Shown piece after piece: positions 38,201 through 48,745 of a DNA stretch of 64,000 bases. Where the stretch lies: positions 248,001-312,000 of the forward strand of contig SMNZ01000003.1 of NCBI GenBank assembly GCA_004353515.1. Reading direction: 5' to 3'. Made by a program: the position numbers and the translations under genes. Positions within the stretch are counted from its first letter, which is position 1. Each line of letters begins with the position of its first letter. This DNA comes from Alteromonadaceae bacterium M269 (GTDB lineage: Bacteria > Pseudomonadota > Gammaproteobacteria > Enterobacterales > Alteromonadaceae). The notes beneath the pieces were generated by a model. It searched no databases. It had not been told where the DNA came from and worked only from the letters and a program-made list of their open reading frames with translations.

Positions 38201-39422
38201 CATGTTTGAACCGAGCAATTTCAACCATGTCTTGATTGAATACGATTAACCCTCTTACTGTTCCGAGCCATATCTGTTCTTTGCTATCCTCAATAACCGC
38301 TTTAATATCACCATAAGCTTGATAAGTGTTACCTTCGTAATAACCTTTGAATAGTCCAAAATTTTCGACGATGGGACTCAAGGTGCTCAAGCCGCCTCTA
38401 TGACTTCCAAACCAGGGTTGGCCGTGTTTATCTGTTATAAGAGCAACTATATCGCCTTTACTCAGGCTGTTGTTGTCCCCTTTTATGTGTGAGTACTGAC
38501 TAAAGTAATCGCCCTTTCTATGATATCGATTGAGTTGTTCATCGCCGCCTATCCATAAGTTCCCAGCATTGTCTTCAGCAAAGGACAATGCATAATTGTT
38601 ACCTATACTTTTATTATTTAAAGGATCATGTTGGAAGTGCCTCATCTCGTTCGTTTTAGGGTCGTAGTTACTTAAACCTTTGCCACTGGTTCCCATCCAC
38701 AAGATATTGTGGCTATCCCAATACACTCGATTAATACTCTCGCCGTTATTCGGCTGATGAGAGAAATATTGAAAACTATCAGATGATTCAATATAGGTAT
38801 TGATGCCTGCACTTGTGGTAACCCAGAGGTCGCCTTTTGCATCAGTTGTGAGATGGCGTATAGCGTTATCGTAAGAGAGTTCTTGATCTTTGTTAGCGGT
38901 TCTATAACGCGTAAATTGACCTGTTTCGGGATCAAATTGATTTAGCCCTCCCCAATAAGTTCCAACCCAGAGATTGTTGTGTTTATCTTCTAGAATAGCC
39001 GACACACGATTGTCGCTGATGCTATGCGGATCGAGCGGGTCGTGTTGGTAACGTGTAAATTGCAGGGTTTCTGGATCAAAACGATTGAGCCCTGCAAAAG
39101 TGCCTATCCAAATATAACCGTGCGAGTCTTCATAAAGTGAGAAGATGTGACTACTCGATAGAGAGTTCGGATCTTTAGGGTTCGCTCTGAAAACAGTAAA
39201 TTCATACCCATCAAATCGATTCAACCCGTCATTTGTTCCTATCCAAATAAAGCCACGGCTATCTTGCAGTAGGGCTCTTGCTGTATTTTGGGATAAGCCA
39301 TTTTGAGCATCAAACCGCTCAAAGGTGAGGTCGGGCTCTTTACTTTTCGCATTGGAAAACCCTAATACTAACAATAGGGTAAGTACGTAATTCACAAAGC
39401 GAATAATGCGAAAGTAGTGCAT
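35250..39422 (-). CDS. Hybrid two-component system regulator (HTCS)
   Basis: A 1390-residue one-protein signalling system. After an N-terminal signal/anchor come 14 two-component-propeller repeats (W-I/V-G-T-x-x-G-L-N-R-F/Y type, about residues 45-680), forming two beta-propellers, then a Y_Y_Y domain (about 735-800) and a membrane segment (about 811-833). Inside the cell follow the His kinase (NISHEFRTPLTLILGP), ATPase (GSGIGLALVDQLVEFYGG), receiver (phospho-acceptor Asp in IISDVMMP, about 1177), and an AraC helix-turn-helix (about 1287-1384). HTCS proteins usually sense glycan fragments and switch on degradation genes; here neighbours are nucleases and a glycosidase. Confidence 0.95.
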   Translation of the reverse strand: MHYFRIIRFVNYVLTLLLVLGFSNAKSKEPDLTFERFDAQNGLSQNTARALLQDSRGFIWIGTNDGLNRFDGYEFTVFRANPKDPNSLSSSHIFSLYEDSHGYIWIGTFAGLNRFDPETLQFTRYQHDPLDPHSISDNRVSAILEDKHNNLWVGTYWGGLNQFDPETGQFTRYRTANKDQELSYDNAIRHLTTDAKGDLWVTTSAGINTYIESSDSFQYFSHQPNNGESINRVYWDSHNILWMGTSGKGLSNYDPKTNEMRHFQHDPLNNKSIGNNYALSFAEDNAGNLWIGGDEQLNRYHRKGDYFSQYSHIKGDNNSLSKGDIVALITDKHGQPWFGSHRGGLSTLSPIVENFGLFKGYYEGNTYQAYGDIKAVIEDSKEQIWLGTVRGLIVFNQDMVEIARFKHDPKDPNSLSDSNIYALHEDKDGFIWVGTRRGGLNRYNPNSGEFTRFIHDPQNPNSISGNWVLSAYQDSQGVLWVGTFSNGLNRFNPDDGSFTHYKPDPNNPNSINHRRISAIFEDSFGELWITMHDGGVNKFNSDRTRLSSYSNNPKIPGSLSNDIVLSINQDEKGRIWIGTMGGGLNLYNRQSDDFTHFRAADGLSNDLIAGILSDDDGNLWLSTYNGISKFLPETSSHAHFGESDGVQRQFNLWGAYFKGHDGSLFFGGDGGLNRFQPRLIMQDKSIPDVTFTDFRLLNQSVPVLLKPDETNLSYHLNKAIYAQKQISLRHDQTLFSFEFSALHFNDRKRNQYAYMLEGWDKDWIYTDYTRRSATYTNIPPGNYTFKAKASNKDGVWNNQGTSIDIHISPPWYATSWAIALYCFTIIFSIWSVIYLRTRQARQVAKALALKVKERTAKVESLLKQKDTLFANISHEFRTPLTLILGPIEALLSNPYDPTAQKQLPIVKRSAVNLLHMVDQLLDLAHHEQLKERESKTIALTPIVRYMGASFESFAQQKNIDFMYHVDEEYGIQCSQDALEKILTNLLSNAFKYTPNGGRVCIELMPNGSNEVCIAISDSGIGIQLSDQKLIFERFTRAENATHSDIPGSGIGLALVDQLVEFYGGRIELESSLGKGSRFSVIFPISEEQPISRTQSFVLRDQDISESNAVESLETFTAPTVDLESDDTQPITLIIDDNKDMCHYIRDCLNSDYQCVLSNSPQQGFQIAHQIIPDIIISDVMMPKIDGIQLTHQLKENTVTSHIPVILLTAAMEQQDRIKGLEAHADDYMTKPFNAKELRLKIANQLRLRHAQQAWLKKNIITNNPTNEEKPVQLSVREQRFLDKLSDYIELHYTNNELSVAMISDSLGLTTRSLLRKVKALTGFTVNEYIRSYRLEKAKQLLAKGESVTEASLSVGFLSQHYFSRCFKVQYNVTPSEYGFKASKEKHPQLT

Positions 39423-39756
39423 ATATGTAATCTACGTAAATGAGATTAAATACTAAGACCTTGGTAATGATTTTAAGTTTCATTATATTTTATAAAAAAA
39501 TACTCATGAATTTATTGTTGAGTTGTTTTTTGTCTGTTTTGTGATCCTCTTTGTCCGATTTAAATAGGTAACTGTCTGATGTGAGCAAGTGCATCAACAA
39601 CGAGTTATGTACTGTGTTTTTAGGTCATCAGACAAAAGTCTAATGGGCTATCCAAGATGTAAATGAAGGCCTGCATCATGCTGGATAAACAGGTTGGGAC
39701 GATGCTCGCTACTTTTCATTTATTGCATTTAATGACAAATAAAGTAGGAAAAAACC
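39423..39756. promoter_or_regulatory. Divergent intergenic region, HTCS / RTX protein
   Basis: 334 AT-rich bases carrying both promoters. I see no strong consensus box or dyad. AGTAGGAAAAAACC before 39757 is the ribosome site of the RTX gene. The frame starting at 39663 is not supported. Confidence 0.3.
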
Positions 39757-40725
39757 ATGAGAAAATTAAGTTCGATCGCTATTTCAATTGCTTTAGGTGT
39801 GTGTGCTGTGTCGGCAGTTCAAGCTCAAAGAGCAATCATTGTTCCTGGGGAAGAGCCTTTCGGCAATAGCGTAATTTGTGGAAGTGGAAACGATTTTGTT
39901 TTTTTGAATAGCACAAGTTGCAGTGATACCGCTTCCTTTTTTGATGACGTGATCAGCGGCGGTTCTGGTAATGACAGGCTATTTGGCAATGATGGCAACG
40001 ACTCTATCTTCGGCGGCAATGGAAATGATGAACTTGGTGGTGGTAATGGAAACGACTTCATTAATGGTGGCCCTGGTGACGACACTATATTTGGTGGTCC
40101 CGGTAACGACACAATCATGGGTGGTGGAGGAAACGACACAATTTTCGGAGGCAGTGGAAATAATTCTATAAGCTCTGATGTTATTTTTGTTGATTTAGGG
40201 GATAGGGTCGTTGGTGCTTCAACTGGTGATACCGTTAATACGATGATATCAATGACTGAATTGAGAACGTTAAATGGTGCTAATCTTTTCGGCGGCCCAG
40301 AGAATAATAACTATATTATTTTTGATGATACCAGCATGGACTCTGCTTTATCGCAAGCGCAACAGTTATCAGGTGTTAGCTTAACGGCGTCTCAACAGAA
40401 TGCTCTAAAAGATTCAATGAATTCTAATGTGAGCACTTCTTCTACTCAGAGTCTCGCAGGTATTCCTGATTTGGGTTCATTGTTAGCGAAACGCTCGGGT
40501 GTGACTATCAATGATTATCATGGAAATAATAAAATAATATTCGCAAACGTTAATAGTTCAGATGTTAGTTTGAAAGAATCAAATGGCAATGTTGCGATTT
40601 ATGGTGCGGATGGCTCTATGTTGCTATCAATGCCAACTCAAGCTATGGATAATGTTTCTTCAGTGCAGTTTACCGACACAAGTATGAGTTCACAGCAGTT
40701 GACTCAAGAGCTTATTCTCGAATAA
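39757..40725 (+). CDS. Sec-exported RTX calcium-binding repeat protein
   Basis: A 322-residue protein with a clear Sec signal peptide (MRKLSSIAISIALG...AVQA, cleavage about residue 23). Residues 67-138 carry about eight RTX nonapeptides (GGxGNDxIF type, e.g. GGSGNDRLFGNDGNDSIFGG) that fold into a calcium-binding beta-roll. The rest is Ser/Asn-rich without catalytic motif. RTX proteins normally leave by type I secretion without an N-terminal signal; this one appears to go through Sec, with no type I ABC exporter nearby. It may be a surface or matrix component. Single gene, divergent to the HTCS regulator. Confidence 0.85.
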   Translation: MRKLSSIAISIALGVCAVSAVQAQRAIIVPGEEPFGNSVICGSGNDFVFLNSTSCSDTASFFDDVISGGSGNDRLFGNDGNDSIFGGNGNDELGGGNGNDFINGGPGDDTIFGGPGNDTIMGGGGNDTIFGGSGNNSISSDVIFVDLGDRVVGASTGDTVNTMISMTELRTLNGANLFGGPENNNYIIFDDTSMDSALSQAQQLSGVSLTASQQNALKDSMNSNVSTSSTQSLAGIPDLGSLLAKRSGVTINDYHGNNKIIFANVNSSDVSLKESNGNVAIYGADGSMLLSMPTQAMDNVSSVQFTDTSMSSQQLTQELILE

Positions 40726-40784
40726 CCCTCGAGGAAGCAGGATTGGGTATACCTGTAAAAAAATGATACTCATTTTGGAGAAGT

Positions 40785-40817
40785 AAGGCTGATGTTAAGG
40801 CATCGGCCTTTTCTTTT
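40785..40817 (+). terminator. Terminator of the RTX gene
   Basis: AAGGCTGATG-TTAAGG-CATCGGCCTT with a T-rich tail (TTCTTTT); one mismatch in the stem. Confidence 0.8.
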
Positions 40818-40952
40818 GTTCTAGGACTTATTGTGTCGGTAAAATTAATTGATTAAGTAGAACTAATGCATTGATAAATACTGTTCACAGGTTATGTGGG
40901 CAACTATACGATAGTCTGTTATAACATTGCCCCAGATTCTGTAGCGGATTAA

Positions 40953-43412
<2,460 letters not shown>

Positions 43413-43581
43413 AGGTTAACAGAACTTATCTAGTCCATTTCTTTATATGCAATAGAGATTTCATTGTAGAGGCGTGAAGCCTTTAACAATATTTTACTAT
43501 GCTGAACGCTATCAGGATTGGTAGGATGCTTTCCCCTTTGGTGCTGATACCAAAAAATATAACAATAAAAATAGGAATAAG

Positions 43582-46086
43582 ATGAAGTATAAATATATCG
43601 TGTGGCCTGCATTATTTGCAGCATCTAATACCTTAGCCAGTGATCTATTAATATCGGGTGTGCTCGATGCCAGCTTGACAGGCGGAACGCCTAAAGCTGT
43701 TGAACTTTACGTTGTTAATGATATCGCTGATTTAAGCTTGTGCTCATTAGGTATTGCGAATAATGGTGGCGGTAGTGATGGACAGGAATTCACTTTTCCA
43801 AGTGGCTCAGCGACTGCAGGTAGTTATCTGTATGTAGCGAGTGAAACGACTCAATTCAATAATTTTCTAGGCTTTCAGCCGGATTATATCAGCGGTAGCT
43901 TAACGATTAACGGTGACGATGCTGTTGAGCTGTTCTGTGCGCCTGCTGCTGGTGAAACACCTGTGGTTGTTGATGTCTTTGGTGATATCAATACCGATGG
44001 AACCGGACAAGCTTGGGAATATCAGGACGGATGGGCTTATCGAGTCAACCAAACTACTGCGGATGGCAGTAACTTTATGGAAAGCAATTGGACTTTCAGC
44101 GGTACTAACGTGTTGGACGGTCAATCAACCAATGCTGGTGCGCCAACACCGTTTCCCGCTCGAAGTTTTGTCGCAGCAACGAGCGGTAATAACGGAGGAA
44201 CAGGTTTGGGTGTTCTGAGTTCTAGTTTATGTTTTAACTGTCCGGATGTACCTATTGAATTTGATGCTGGTGCGTTTAATGCGCAAACCTACTATGCAGC
44301 AACACAAGCTCTACTCGATACTAATGCACCGATAGCAGACGTTAGAGCGACACTGAGTGACACGCTGGAAGCTGGACATAAATTCTTAACTTATTCTCAG
44401 ATTTGGACATCTCTGACTTATACCGATGAAGACCCTAACAATACGAATAATGTGATCTTGTGGTATAGCGGCCGTTCGCAAGCTAAGAATACAAACGGTA
44501 GCGGAGCACAGAGCTCTAATCGTGACAATTGGAATAGAGAACATTCATGGCCTAATAGTCATGGTTTCCCTGAAGAGAGTCAACGAGGTTTTACTGATAT
44601 ACATCATTTACGCCCTGCTGACATTTCCATTAATGGCTCTCGAGGAAATTTAGATTTCGATAACAGTGATGGCCCGCTTGCCGAAAGTCCGATTAATCGT
44701 ATCGACAATGATTCTTTTGAACCGAGAGATGAGATTAAAGGTGATGTTGCACGGATGATGCTCTATGTAGATGTGCGATATGAAGGGACCGAAGCGGCTG
44801 TTGAAGGTCAACCCCTAGAAACAACGCCCGATGTTCAATTGGTCAATCGTTTAACCAGTGCTGGCGAGCCTGCGTTGGGCTTCCTTTGTACGCTTTTAGC
44901 GTGGCATGAAGCTGATCCTGTTACAGATGCCGAAAGGTTAAGACATGACAGAGCTTATTCGTTACAAGGAAACCGTAATCCCTTTATTGATAACCCTGAT
45001 TGGGTAGAAAGAATTTACGGGACTGCAGCAAATTGTGATGGTGGTAACAACAACGGTGGAAACACTGGTGGTGGTAACGAGGGCTCGGGTAATGAAACGC
45101 CTAGTTCTGATACATCACTGATTTTTATCAATGAACTTCATTATGACAATTCAGGCAGTGATCAAGGTGAGGCGATTGAAGTTGCAGGACCTGCCGGAAC
45201 CAATCTCGCTGGTGCGAGTCTTGTTTTATACGATGGTTCAAGCGGTAACCTATACAATACAGTGTCATTGAGTGGTGTTATTCCGAATCAACAGAGTGGC
45301 TTTGGAACACTGTCGTTTTCGATTAACGGCATTCAAAATGGTGGACCTGATGGGATTGCCTTGGTTGATTCGACTGGAACTGTATTGCAGTTTTTAAGCT
45401 ATGAAGGTAGCTTCACCGCAGCGAATGGACCCGCATTAGGTAGCGTGAGCACGAATATTGGTGTTTCTGAAACCAGTGGCACTAGCGTAGGAACCTCTTT
45501 ACAGTTAAGAGGTGAGGGTACTAATGCTTCAGACTTCACATGGGCTAGCTCCTCTACGAATAGTTTCGGTACTGTGAATGCTGGTCAAACCTTTGTTAAT
45601 CAAACGCCTTTTATTAATGAAATTCATTACGATAACAGTGGAAGCGATGTTGGTGAAGGTATTGAAATTGCCGGTGCCGTGGGTATTGATTTAGCGGGTA
45701 CTACGCTGGTTTTATACGACGGTTCTAGCGGTAATTTGTACCGAACAGTTCAACTCAGTGGCGTTATCCCAAATCAACAAAATGGCTTTGGTACTGTGTC
45801 GTTTAGTATAAGTGGCATACAAAATGGTGGGCCTGACGGTATGGCGTTGGTCGATGCTTCGGGTAATGTTTTGCAATTCTTGAGTTATGAAGGCGCTTTT
45901 ATTGCAGCGAATGGTCCCGCTTCGGGCATGACTAGCAATAACATAGGTGTTTCAGAAACGAGTGGAACAGCGGTTGGTAGCTCATTGCAGTTAAGAGGTT
46001 CAGGTATGGCTGAAGCTGATTTCAGTTGGGTTGCACCTAGCAACGATAGTTTTGGAGCTGTGAATGCAGGACAGACGTTTCAGTAA
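43582..46086 (+). CDS. Secreted endonuclease I with lamin-tail domains (paralogue)
   Basis: An 834-residue paralogue of the nuclease at 29996-34573. Shared in order: signal peptide (NTLASD), lamin-tail-like domain (20-195), endonuclease I (about 225-485; REHSWPNSHG, DIHHLRPAD, INGSRGN), Gly/Asn-rich linker, two lamin-tail-like repeats (about 510-660 and 675-832). It stops where the long protein continues with the OB-like, EEP and dockerin parts. The linker before endonuclease I is shorter and lacks the GGGDT repeat, but the Cys pair (LCFNCPDV versus VCVGCDDV) is kept. A predicted extracellular nuclease, not docked. An 18-base dyad TTTGGT-GCTGAT-ACCAAA lies at 43537-43554 in its leader. Confidence 0.92.
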   Translation: MKYKYIVWPALFAASNTLASDLLISGVLDASLTGGTPKAVELYVVNDIADLSLCSLGIANNGGGSDGQEFTFPSGSATAGSYLYVASETTQFNNFLGFQPDYISGSLTINGDDAVELFCAPAAGETPVVVDVFGDINTDGTGQAWEYQDGWAYRVNQTTADGSNFMESNWTFSGTNVLDGQSTNAGAPTPFPARSFVAATSGNNGGTGLGVLSSSLCFNCPDVPIEFDAGAFNAQTYYAATQALLDTNAPIADVRATLSDTLEAGHKFLTYSQIWTSLTYTDEDPNNTNNVILWYSGRSQAKNTNGSGAQSSNRDNWNREHSWPNSHGFPEESQRGFTDIHHLRPADISINGSRGNLDFDNSDGPLAESPINRIDNDSFEPRDEIKGDVARMMLYVDVRYEGTEAAVEGQPLETTPDVQLVNRLTSAGEPALGFLCTLLAWHEADPVTDAERLRHDRAYSLQGNRNPFIDNPDWVERIYGTAANCDGGNNNGGNTGGGNEGSGNETPSSDTSLIFINELHYDNSGSDQGEAIEVAGPAGTNLAGASLVLYDGSSGNLYNTVSLSGVIPNQQSGFGTLSFSINGIQNGGPDGIALVDSTGTVLQFLSYEGSFTAANGPALGSVSTNIGVSETSGTSVGTSLQLRGEGTNASDFTWASSSTNSFGTVNAGQTFVNQTPFINEIHYDNSGSDVGEGIEIAGAVGIDLAGTTLVLYDGSSGNLYRTVQLSGVIPNQQNGFGTVSFSISGIQNGGPDGMALVDASGNVLQFLSYEGAFIAANGPASGMTSNNIGVSETSGTAVGSSLQLRGSGMAEADFSWVAPSNDSFGAVNAGQTFQ

Positions 46087-46114
46087 TTAAGTACTGATTT
46101 TAAGTTCTACATAG

Positions 46115-46150
46115 CAAAAAGGCGGTTGATGAAGATCAACCGCCTTTTTT
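46115..46150. terminator. Bidirectional terminator, nuclease paralogue / acyl-CoA dehydrogenase
   Basis: AAAAAGGCGGTTGAT and ATCAACCGCCTTTTTT form a perfect stem of about 15 bp with a 5-base loop, between convergent genes. Confidence 0.93.
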
Positions 46151-46164
46151 GTTTCGCGCTCGTG

Positions 46165-47928
46165 TTAGATATAGTCGAACTCACTGCCTTCTACAGCCAT
46201 TAAGTCTTCAGCTGAATTCAGAAGATTAGTCTTATAGGCGTCTTTACGCGGTAATAATCTCTTCAGGAAGAAAGCGCATGTATTGGCTTTTCCTTGTTTA
46301 AGTACGGTGTTTTCGCTTTGGGTAGCTGTATCTGACATGCTTAACCAAATAACACCAAGCAAAGAGTAAGCACTGTAATGCATAAAGTCGTATGCAGCGC
46401 CTGCTAAATCTACTGGAGACACGGTTTTTACTTGCAACGCTGTTTGATGCCACTCTTGGAGTATGGCTTCTGCCTGAGCTTTTGCATCTGCATGACCAAT
46501 TTGGCTGACTTTTTCAGCAAATAATTCGTAAGTATCGGTCAGCATAGTGCCAGTTTTGTCGCGAGCGAGTTTACGTGAAATCAGGTCTAGGGCTTGGATA
46601 CCGTTGGTTCCTTCGTAGAGCTGCGTAATACGTGCGTCGCGGATAAGTTGCTCCATTCCCCATTCTCGGATGTAGCCATGACCACCATAAACTTGAACAC
46701 CTAAATTACTTACCTCAGTGCCCATATCTGTCATAAAGCCTTTAACAATTGGGGTTAAGAAGGCAATGATATTTTCAGCTTTTGCTTTGGATGCTTCGTC
46801 ACCAAAACGTTCAATGTCCATCTGTTGTGCGTATATGAGAGACAAAGCGCGCGAGCCTTCTGTTAGCGCCTTTTGCGTTAATAGCATGCGCCTAACATCT
46901 GGTTGATGAATAATGGGATCGGCTTTTGACGACGGTTCTTGAACACCTTGCGGAGCTCTAGATTGCAGGCGATCACGTGCGTATTCTAGGGCACCTTGGA
47001 AAGCGGCTTCACTGATACTCAAGCCTTGTAAGCCCACTTGAAAGCGTGCGTCATTCATCATGGTGAACATGCATGCCAGGCCTTGGTGCGGCCCACCAAC
47101 TAACCAGCCTTTTGCTGAATCGAAATTCATAACACAGGTTGGGCAACCTTTGATGCCCATTTTCTTTTCTAAGCTACCGACAGACAAAGTGTTAGGAGCG
47201 CCAAGTTGGCCGTTTTCTTCAACCATGATTTTAGGGACTAGGAACAAGCTGATGCCTTTAACACCTGCGGGAGCATCTGGCAGCCTAGCTAGAACTAGGT
47301 GAAGGATATTGTCTGTCCAGTCTTGGTCGCCGCCAGATATGAAGATCTTGCTGCCCGTAATGGCATAACTGCCGTCGTCTAAAGGTTCAGCTTTGGTCGA
47401 TAACAAACTCAGATCAGTACCGGCTTGAGGCTCTGTCAGACACATTGTGCCTGTCCATTCGCCACTGATAAGTTTGGCTAGATATGTGTCTTTCAATGCT
47501 TGGTCACCATGCTTCGTCACTGCTAGCACGGCACTTTCAGTCAACATGCTGATCAAACGCCAGCTCACATTCGCTGAGTTCAGCATTTCTTGGATGGGGA
47601 CAGCAATAGAATTCGGTAAATCCTGGCCGTCATAGTCTGCAGTGCCTAACATCGCATTCCAACCATTGGCGATGTATTCGTGATAGGCACTCGCAAAGCC
47701 ATTAGGTGTTGTTACTTTGCCATCTTCAAGCTTACAGCTTTGCTCATCGCCTTCACGATTAAGAGGAGACAATACCTCTTCAGCGAACTTACTGCCTTGA
47801 GAGAGGATTTCGTTAACGAGATCAGCGTCGTAGTCGCTAAGGCCAAGCCGTTGATAATGATCTTGGGTTTTCAACCAATCATGCAATAGAAATTGCATAT
47901 CAGTCACGGGGGCTTTGTAGTTAGGCAT
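46165..47928 (-). CDS. Acyl-CoA dehydrogenase, four-domain type
   Basis: A 587-residue flavoenzyme with the long acyl-CoA dehydrogenase layout: N-terminal extension, FAD-binding middle (TMCLTEPQAGTDLS, KIFISGGD), C-terminal domain with the catalytic Glu439 in YEGTNGIQ, and an extra C-terminal helical domain. The closest architecture I know is DmdC (3-methylmercaptopropionyl-CoA dehydrogenase) and its many relatives of unsure substrate, so either fatty-acid beta-oxidation or DMSP breakdown is possible. No other beta-oxidation or dmd genes are adjacent. Cytoplasmic. Confidence 0.92.
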   Translation of the reverse strand: MPNYKAPVTDMQFLLHDWLKTQDHYQRLGLSDYDADLVNEILSQGSKFAEEVLSPLNREGDEQSCKLEDGKVTTPNGFASAYHEYIANGWNAMLGTADYDGQDLPNSIAVPIQEMLNSANVSWRLISMLTESAVLAVTKHGDQALKDTYLAKLISGEWTGTMCLTEPQAGTDLSLLSTKAEPLDDGSYAITGSKIFISGGDQDWTDNILHLVLARLPDAPAGVKGISLFLVPKIMVEENGQLGAPNTLSVGSLEKKMGIKGCPTCVMNFDSAKGWLVGGPHQGLACMFTMMNDARFQVGLQGLSISEAAFQGALEYARDRLQSRAPQGVQEPSSKADPIIHQPDVRRMLLTQKALTEGSRALSLIYAQQMDIERFGDEASKAKAENIIAFLTPIVKGFMTDMGTEVSNLGVQVYGGHGYIREWGMEQLIRDARITQLYEGTNGIQALDLISRKLARDKTGTMLTDTYELFAEKVSQIGHADAKAQAEAILQEWHQTALQVKTVSPVDLAGAAYDFMHYSAYSLLGVIWLSMSDTATQSENTVLKQGKANTCAFFLKRLLPRKDAYKTNLLNSAEDLMAVEGSEFDYI

Positions 47929-48051
47929 AGTTTCTCTTCACATCTAGTTGCTAATTTGGATAACTCTAGGTTTTATAGTCTAGAGTATACACATCTGACC
48001 AGTGAACAGAAAATAAATCTATTTTGGGTTATTTAACAAAACTCTGTCGTT

Positions 48052-48561
48052 TTAGTGAGTTTTGTTAAACATATCTCGTATAAAGACCAGTTGTTCGGGT
48101 TGAGCCCAGCTTTTGTCGGTTGTATTGAAAGGATCAACTAACTGAATTTGACTGGTATCTGAGGTTAGCCACTTGGGTACAGGATAGTTGGAGAGTTCAC
48201 TCCCAAACCCTGTATTTAGCTTGCACTCGTAAAAGCGAGTCTCATCTTTATCCGTGCCTAAATATTGACCGACCTCAACGTTGAAGCCTGTTGCCTGCCA
48301 AGTTCCTTGGTGTGCGGCACATTGAGCACTTTCCCCAGTTTTACTTATTCCACCAGGTATTTCATAAGCCTCTGAACCCTCCCTTGTAATCGTCAAGAGC
48401 AGGTCGTCAACTCTAACAATACATTTTGCGTTGGCTGAAATATTATCAGCTTGTTCACTGTCTATACGGCACACGGGGTCAGAGGGGGATTCACTGCGAC
48501 AAGCTGCAATGAAGATGCTCATTAAGATTGTTATACTTCTGGCCAATTTAATTGGGGTCAT
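48052..48561 (-). CDS. Lipoprotein with a degenerate Nudix domain
   Basis: A 169-residue protein with a lipoprotein signal (IFIAAC, lipidated Cys21). Residues 48-100 follow the Nudix fold pattern: VRVDDLLLTITREG, then IPGG, then the Nudix-box spacing G71-x5-E77-x7. Where active enzymes have REUxEExGU, this one has QGTWQATGF (85-93), so the metal-binding Glu residues and the Arg are gone. It cannot work as an ordinary Nudix hydrolase; ligand binding is possible. The other four Cys residues may form disulfides in the periplasm. Alone, divergent to the RND pump genes. Confidence 0.75.
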   Translation of the reverse strand: MTPIKLARSITILMSIFIAACRSESPSDPVCRIDSEQADNISANAKCIVRVDDLLLTITREGSEAYEIPGGISKTGESAQCAAHQGTWQATGFNVEVGQYLGTDKDETRFYECKLNTGFGSELSNYPVPKWLTSDTSQIQLVDPFNTTDKSWAQPEQLVFIRDMFNKTH

Positions 48562-48745
48562 TATTTGCTCTAGATAATTTCGCTCTAATTAGGGATTATT
48601 GGTGTTTGTTGAAAAAATAAACAATAGAAGCCAACTAACCCTTTATAACACTCTATATTTAACGTTAATCAAAGGTTTTCAGCAACTGACTTTCCCTAAT
48701 AGACAAAGGGAAGGGTTGCTTATACATGGGTTTAAGGATTTATAA

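Noticed and set aside
35250-39422. Many short plus-strand and alternative-frame ORFs inside the HTCS gene.
   Set aside because: They mirror the propeller repeats of the long gene and lack ribosome sites or coherent protein features.
39757-40725. Type I secretion substrate with its exporter nearby.
   Set aside because: A Sec signal peptide is present and no ABC exporter or adaptor of the HlyB/HlyD kind is in the neighbourhood.
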